Below, piece by piece: positions 6,610 to 9,588 of a DNA stretch of 9,588 nt. Every line of letters begins with the position of its first letter. Position 1 is the first letter of the stretch. The notes beneath the pieces were generated by a model, which saw only the letters and a list, made by a program, of their open reading frames with translations, ran no database searches and was not told the DNA's origin. A program made the position numbers and the translations under genes. The DNA comes from Natronomonas sp. (lineage in GTDB: Archaea; Halobacteriota; Halobacteria; Halobacteriales; Haloarculaceae): the NCBI GenBank assembly GCA_007135435.1, contig SLIW01000529.1, positions 1-9,588 on the forward strand, given 5' to 3'.

Positions 6610-7044
6610 TCAGTCGCCGTCGCCCGCCGCTCGGATGTCGGCCGCCGTCTCGGCGAACTCCTCGTCGCTGTGACGCTCTCGGGGGCCGCCGATGGTGGGG
6701 CCACCGCCGTCGCCCTCGTGGCGCGGGACGATGTGGACGTGCAGGTGGTGCACCTCCTGGCCGGCCGCGGGTCCGTCGTTGACGCCGATGTTCAGGCCGT
6801 CGGCGCCGACCGCCTCCTCGATCCAGGGGGCCACCGTCCGGACGGTCCCGAAGACGTCCTGGACGAGCCCCTGGGGCGTCTCCCGTAGCCGCTGGTGGGG
6901 CTCCTTCGGCACGACGAGCGTGTGGCCGCGACGGATGGGGTTGGCGTCGAGGAACGCCGCCGTCGTCTCGTCCTCGTAGATAACGTGCCCCGGGAGGTCC
7001 CCGTCGACGATGCGTTCGAAGATCGTGGGTTCGTCGTCGGACAT
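6610..7044 (-). CDS. HIT family protein (histidine triad nucleotide-binding)
   Basis: Histidine-triad hydrolase or transferase of 144 residues, the usual length for HINT/Fhit-branch proteins. Such enzymes cleave nucleoside phosphoramidates or dinucleotide polyphosphates; the substrate here is unknown. Visible features are the N-terminal TIFERIVDGDLPGHVIYED (7-25), the FLDANPIRRGHTLVVPKEPH segment (31-50) and the triad HHLHVHIVPR (99-108), in which His100, His102 and His104 form H-x-H-x-H and His102 should be the nucleophile. The Cys residues of the zinc-binding CxFC N-terminus found in some family members are absent. The ATG at 7044 is supported by a TATA-like element 26-27 bases upstream and the lack of a ribosome site. 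The gene is divergent from the regulator at 7318 and ends 138 bases before the lipoprotein start, which has its own promoter. Confidence 0.92.
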   Translation of the reverse strand: MSDDEPTIFERIVDGDLPGHVIYEDETTAAFLDANPIRRGHTLVVPKEPHQRLRETPQGLVQDVFGTVRTVAPWIEEAVGADGLNIGVNDGPAAGQEVHHLHVHIVPRHEGDGGGPTIGGPRERHSDEEFAETAADIRAAGDGD

Positions 7045-7066
7045 CGGCGGAGGTTCGGTTGGCCGG

Positions 7067-7074
7067 GTTATGAA
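7067..7074 (-). promoter_or_regulatory. TATA-like box of the HIT gene
   Basis: The minus strand reads TTCATAAC, centred 26-27 bases before the ATG at 7044. No purine-rich ribosome site lies between, so a leaderless transcript starting at the ATG is likely. Confidence 0.45.
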
Positions 7075-7265
7075 GACTCAGCCCGACAGCCTGGGGACTC
7101 GGTCGGCGACGGGTGTGAGGGGACACGAAGCCCGCCGCCTGAAGACCGCCGCAGAATCATAGCGGTCCCTATCAAGCAGCCCCTCTACAGATGCCCTACC
7201 CGGAAGAGCCGGCTGGGCGTCCTCACCGCATCCACGGCTTGACGGCGGCCAGGATTCGCCGGGAC

Positions 7266-7280
7266 GGTACGGCCGTTACC
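7266..7280. promoter_or_regulatory. Palindrome next to the regulator promoter, possible operator
   Basis: GGTACGGCCGTTACC holds a perfect ACGGCCGT core (7269-7276) and GGTA/TACC ends offset by one base. It ends about nine bases before the TATA box of the regulator gene, over or next to the BRE position, where a self-regulating wHTH protein might bind. Confidence 0.3.
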
Positions 7281-7286
7281 CCTCCA

Positions 7287-7293
7287 GCTATAT
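7287..7293 (+). promoter_or_regulatory. TATA box of the wHTH regulator gene
   Basis: GCTATAT (7287-7293), with TATAT at 7289-7293, is centred 27 bases before the ATG at 7318. The earlier in-frame ATG at 7303 lies only 12 bases after the box, too close for a start site, so this element decides the start. Confidence 0.55.
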
Positions 7294-7317
7294 CTACCTT
7301 CGATGCCATTCGGTGGC

Positions 7318-8289
7318 ATGGCTTCCTCCGAACCGGACCCGGACCCACCACTTTCCGGCCTGGCCCCCGACGAGGCCTTCGCGCTGCTCGGTAGTGATAC
7401 CCGACTCGCGATCGTCCGTGCATTGTGGGACGCCGGCGCCCACCACACCTTCGACGACGTCGACGACGACGCGGGGACGGTGGCGTTCTCCGACCTCCAG
7501 CACGCCGTCTCCGTACGCGACAACGGTCAGTTCAACTACCACCTCTCTCGACTCGTCCCCCAGCTCGTCACCCAGACCGCAGACGGGTACCGCCTCAGTG
7601 GTGCGGGCAAGGCCGTTGCCCGATCGATCGCGACTGTCACTGGCGAGTCGCTCTTCGCGGACGAACGTGACCTCGAGCGGCCGTGTCCGATCTGCGGGGG
7701 TCGACTCACCGCCGAGTACGACGACCAGTGGTTGCGGGTCACCTGCGATTCCTGTCCCGGCTCGTTCGGCGAACTCGGCCACGAGGGTACCGTCTACAAC
7801 GCACCCTTCCCGCCTGCCGGCCTCGAGGATCGAACGCCAGACGAGGCGTTGACTGTGGGCCTCAGACGGTGCATGCTCGACGCGGCGTACCTGGTGCGGA
7901 GGATCTGTCGCGAGTGCGCCGGCGCGGTCTCGGCGTCGGTCTCCGTGTGCGAAGGCCACGACCCCGAAGAGGGGTACTGCGGCAGCTGCGGCACCCCATA
8001 CGCCGTCTGGGGTGACGTTCGCTGTGACACCTGTCGCTTCGCCAAGCGCCTCCCCGTCGAGGTGTTCGCCATGGGCCTCACACCCGTCATCGCCTTCTGC
8101 CACGATCACGGGGTCGACCTCCTCACCCCGACGCTCGACGACCTGGAGGCGGTCGAGGCCGGCTTCGAGACGGACGTCAGCCACGATCCGCTCCGCATCG
8201 ACGTCACCATCAGTGCGGGAGACGAATTCCTCGCCGTCGCGTTCGACGACACACTCTCGCCGCTCGCCATCGAGCGTCAGCTCGAGTGA
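7318..8289 (+). CDS. ArsR-like winged-helix transcriptional regulator with zinc ribbons
   Basis: Predicted DNA-binding protein of 323 residues, of a type common in haloarchaea. Residues about 14-105 form an ArsR-like winged helix: LAPDEAFALLGSDTRLAIVRALWDAG is the start typical of these haloarchaeal regulators, and NGQFNYHLSRLVPQLVTQTADGYRLSGAGKAV covers the recognition helix and wing. A first zinc ribbon follows, C123PIC126 and C143DSC146. A second metal region has C197REC200, C211EGH214, C221GSC224 and C236DTC239, enough ligands for two further zinc sites. The C-terminal 240-323 segment is an uncharacterised alpha-beta domain that could sense a ligand. The start at 7318 is fixed by the TATA box; the ATG at 7303 would add five residues. 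It ends 51 bases before the amidohydrolase gene on the same strand and may regulate it, itself or the divergent HIT gene. The effector is unknown. Confidence 0.85.
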   Translation: MASSEPDPDPPLSGLAPDEAFALLGSDTRLAIVRALWDAGAHHTFDDVDDDAGTVAFSDLQHAVSVRDNGQFNYHLSRLVPQLVTQTADGYRLSGAGKAVARSIATVTGESLFADERDLERPCPICGGRLTAEYDDQWLRVTCDSCPGSFGELGHEGTVYNAPFPPAGLEDRTPDEALTVGLRRCMLDAAYLVRRICRECAGAVSASVSVCEGHDPEEGYCGSCGTPYAVWGDVRCDTCRFAKRLPVEVFAMGLTPVIAFCHDHGVDLLTPTLDDLEAVEAGFETDVSHDPLRIDVTISAGDEFLAVAFDDTLSPLAIERQLE

Positions 8290-8309
8290 AGAAACCTTCT
8301 CCGAACAGC

Positions 8310-8315
8310 CATAAT
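8310..8315 (+). promoter_or_regulatory. TATA-like box of the amidohydrolase gene
   Basis: CATAAT is centred about 28 bases before the ATG at 8341. It includes the upstream in-frame ATG at 8314, which therefore is unlikely to be translated. This suggests that the amidohydrolase gene has its own leaderless transcript and is not only read through from the regulator gene. Confidence 0.45.
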
Positions 8316-8340
8316 GGGTCGATGCGTATGCCTGTCGACC

Positions 8341-9426
8341 ATGTACAAGGAAGCACTCGTCGGCGAAGGCGTCATCCATGCGTACAACAACGACCCATCC
8401 AACGCCCGTACGGAGTCGGCCTCCGCCATGCTCGCCGAGTTCGGCGAGTACATCGCCCTCGTCAACCCGCCCGCATACCACCACCCCGACGGAGGCTGGC
8501 AGCGCGACTTCCAGGCCGCGGAGGTCGAGCACGTCCTCTTTCGGGAGAGCGACGTCGACTTCGGCGTCTACCACTCGCTGCCCGTCTTCGACTTCTTCCG
8601 GGACGGCTGGTCGTCGCTCGAGAAGGGCATCGAGCTCCAGGCGAACAACCCCGAACGCGTCAAGCTGCTGGGCTGTGTCGACCCGCTCGGCGAGGATCCC
8701 GAGGGCGAACTGCGCCGGCAGGCGAACGAGCTCGACGTGAGCGGCTTCAAGTTCTACCCGACGTACTTCGAGGAGGGGAAGGTCAGGCCCCTGCGCCTCG
8801 ACGAGGAGCTGCTCCCGCTCGTGGAAGCCGCCCGCGAGGAGGGGATCGACCACGTCGCCGTCCACAAGCTCTTCCCCATCGGCCCGGTCGGCCTGCATCA
8901 CATGAGCGTCGGGGACGTCGCCGACGTCGCCGGCATGTTCCCCGACGTGACCTTCGAGCTCCTCCATCCCGACCTCGCCTTCCTGCACGAGATCGCCTCC
9001 ATGCTCGGTACTCACCCGAACGTCTGGGTCAACCTCGAGCTCAGCACCGGCTACCTCTTCCTCCAGCCCCGGCGGTTCGCCGAGATCCTCGGCGAGCTGC
9101 TCCTTTGGGCGCCCGACCGGGTGATCTTCGGCACCGGGCTGCCGCTGGTGCATCCACAGGCGTACCTCGAGCACTTCTGGGCCTACCAGATCCCCGACGA
9201 CCTCCGTGATGGCTACAACTACCCGGAGCTCACCGACGACCTCAAGCGGATGCTGCTCGGCGGGAACCTGCTCCGCCTGTACGGCTGGGACGAGGACGCG
9301 CTGCGGTCGCACGTCCAGGCCGACCGCTGGCACGAGCTGCGCGAGGCGGAGGGGATGGCCGAGCCGTGGTCGGCCCTCGCGGCTGTCCACGCGGACGCGG
9401 GGGACCGGGCCGAAGCGGGGGACTAG
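8341..9426 (+). CDS. Amidohydrolase-superfamily protein (amidohydrolase_2-like)
   Basis: TIM-barrel metal-dependent hydrolase or decarboxylase fold of 361 residues; substrate unknown, cytoplasmic. Landmarks are VIHAYNN (11-17) at the first strand, the conserved GFKFYPTYF (135-143), HVAVHKLFPIGPVG (171-184) with His175, FELLHPDLAFLHE (205-217) with His209, NVWVNLELSTGYLF (227-240), and RVIFGTGLPLVHP (260-272). The usual first-strand HxH is reduced to a single His13. The Asp that ends the metal site in ACMSD-type members (GTDYP) is replaced by Gly266, with His271 close by. From memory, a bacterial subfamily carries similar HxYN and GTG...HP motifs, so this is probably a family trait and not decay. 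The ATG at 8341 is chosen because of the TATA-like box before it; the frame also has an ATG at 8314. The Ala/Asp-rich tail (about 345-361) appears disordered. Confidence 0.82.
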   Translation: MYKEALVGEGVIHAYNNDPSNARTESASAMLAEFGEYIALVNPPAYHHPDGGWQRDFQAAEVEHVLFRESDVDFGVYHSLPVFDFFRDGWSSLEKGIELQANNPERVKLLGCVDPLGEDPEGELRRQANELDVSGFKFYPTYFEEGKVRPLRLDEELLPLVEAAREEGIDHVAVHKLFPIGPVGLHHMSVGDVADVAGMFPDVTFELLHPDLAFLHEIASMLGTHPNVWVNLELSTGYLFLQPRRFAEILGELLLWAPDRVIFGTGLPLVHPQAYLEHFWAYQIPDDLRDGYNYPELTDDLKRMLLGGNLLRLYGWDEDALRSHVQADRWHELREAEGMAEPWSALAAVHADAGDRAEAGD

Positions 9427-9429
9427 CCC

Positions 9430-9588
9430 GTGTCCGACGAGCGGAGCGACCTGGTTGACGACGGACTCGACAAGGTGGACGACGGACTCGACAAGGTGGA
9501 CGACGGACTCGACAAGGTGGACGACGGACTCGACAAGGTGGACGACGGACTCGACAAGGTGGACGACGGACTCGACAAGGTGGACGAC
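9430..9588 (+). CDS. Unrecognised acidic protein of perfect 7-residue repeats (partial)
   Basis: Partial gene, cut by the right edge. A GTG at 9430, three bases after the amidohydrolase stop, opens a frame beginning MSDERSDL and then repeating VDDGLDK six times plus VDD. Read as LDKVDDG, the unit places Leu at a and Val at d of a heptad, so an amphipathic helix or coiled coil is plausible; each unit has net charge -2, as in halophilic proteins. The spacing suggests an operon with the amidohydrolase gene. A G-rich stretch about nine bases before the GTG is a weak ribosome site. All frames through the repeat are open, so the frame rests on the start, the acidic composition and the heptad pattern. 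The function cannot be stated from this part. Confidence 0.5.
   Translation, partial: MSDERSDLVDDGLDKVDDGLDKVDDGLDKVDDGLDKVDDGLDKVDDGLDKVDD
9454..9588 (+). repeat. 21-bp perfect tandem repeat
   Basis: Six complete 21-base units start at 9454, 9475, 9496, 9517, 9538 and 9559, and a seventh begins at 9580 and is cut by the edge. All are identical apart from the first codon of unit one (GTT against GTG), a silent change. Such uniformity indicates very recent expansion or homogenisation. The unit is a multiple of three, so copy changes keep the frame. Confidence 0.95.

Noticed and set aside
4777..6888. Long plus-strand open frame opposite the lipoprotein and HIT genes
   Set aside because: It is a GC-rich shadow of the minus-strand codons. 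The repeats appear as Arg/Cys/Gly runs and no domain is recognisable, while the opposite strand has clear signal, linker and beta-helix features.
7130..7280. Possible tRNA in the divergent spacer
   Set aside because: No T-loop GTTC-A-A/G-TC motif, anticodon stem or acceptor pairing could be assembled.
7191..7394. Small open frame in the divergent spacer
   Set aside because: It runs out of frame into the regulator gene, crosses that gene's TATA box and has no recognisable feature.
8290..8340. ATG at 8314 as the amidohydrolase start
   Set aside because: It lies inside the TATA-like element, and the added residues (MGRCVCLST) do not fit the family N-terminus, whereas MYKEALVGEGVIHAYN does.
7294..9390. 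Long minus-strand open frame opposite the regulator and amidohydrolase
   Set aside because: It spans two well-supported plus-strand genes and their spacer and resembles no family, so it is a composition artefact.
9454..9588. Possible CRISPR array
   Set aside because: The units are head to tail with no unique spacers and keep one open frame.

Overview
The window looks like chromosomal DNA from a haloarchaeon (class Halobacteria). The GC content is very high, the predicted proteins are rich in Asp and Glu, and there are almost no Shine-Dalgarno sites. Several genes instead have a TATA-like box 25-29 bases before the start codon, the layout of archaeal leaderless transcripts. A lipobox protein with a Thr-Pro linker and a zinc-ribbon winged-helix regulator also fit this group. 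No rRNA, tRNA, insertion sequence, CRISPR array or phage gene was seen.

Layout. Bases 1-182 are non-coding and hold a perfect 12-bp inverted repeat. Bases 183-4416 are a minus-strand block read right to left: an acyl-CoA dehydrogenase (4416-3178), a small LUD-domain protein of LutC/LldG type (3034-2513), and a 777-residue LUD/2x4Fe-4S/CCG protein that joins LutB-like and LutA-like parts in one chain (2516-183). The last two genes overlap at ATGA, so they are almost certainly co-translated. Bases 4417-4716 are non-coding and mostly occupied by a degenerate 10-bp tandem repeat. Next, still on the minus strand, come a lipobox protein with a Thr-Pro repeat linker and a right-handed beta-helix (6471-4717) and a HIT-family protein (7044-6610). 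A divergent spacer (7045-7317) follows, and then the plus strand carries an ArsR-like zinc-ribbon regulator (7318-8289), an amidohydrolase-superfamily protein (8341-9426), and the start of an unrecognised gene (9430 to beyond the edge) made of perfect 7-residue repeats.

How the genes may work together. The LUD pair is an electron-transfer module of the kind used for lactate or 2-hydroxyacid oxidation. The fused protein keeps both 4Fe-4S motifs and the second CCG half-site, but its first CCG half-site has lost its cysteines. The acyl-CoA dehydrogenase is on the same strand and may belong to the same catabolic unit; this is inferred only from position. The regulator is a reasonable candidate to control the amidohydrolase just downstream. 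The lipoprotein is probably displayed on the cell surface, and its promoter carries a near-perfect 18-bp dyad over the TATA box.

The most unusual items are the heptad-repeat gene cut by the window end, the ligand-poor CCG repeat with a Gly/Asp insertion in the fused protein, the palindromes at the lipoprotein promoter, and the non-coding 10-bp tandem array. I do not see a clearly new multi-gene system.
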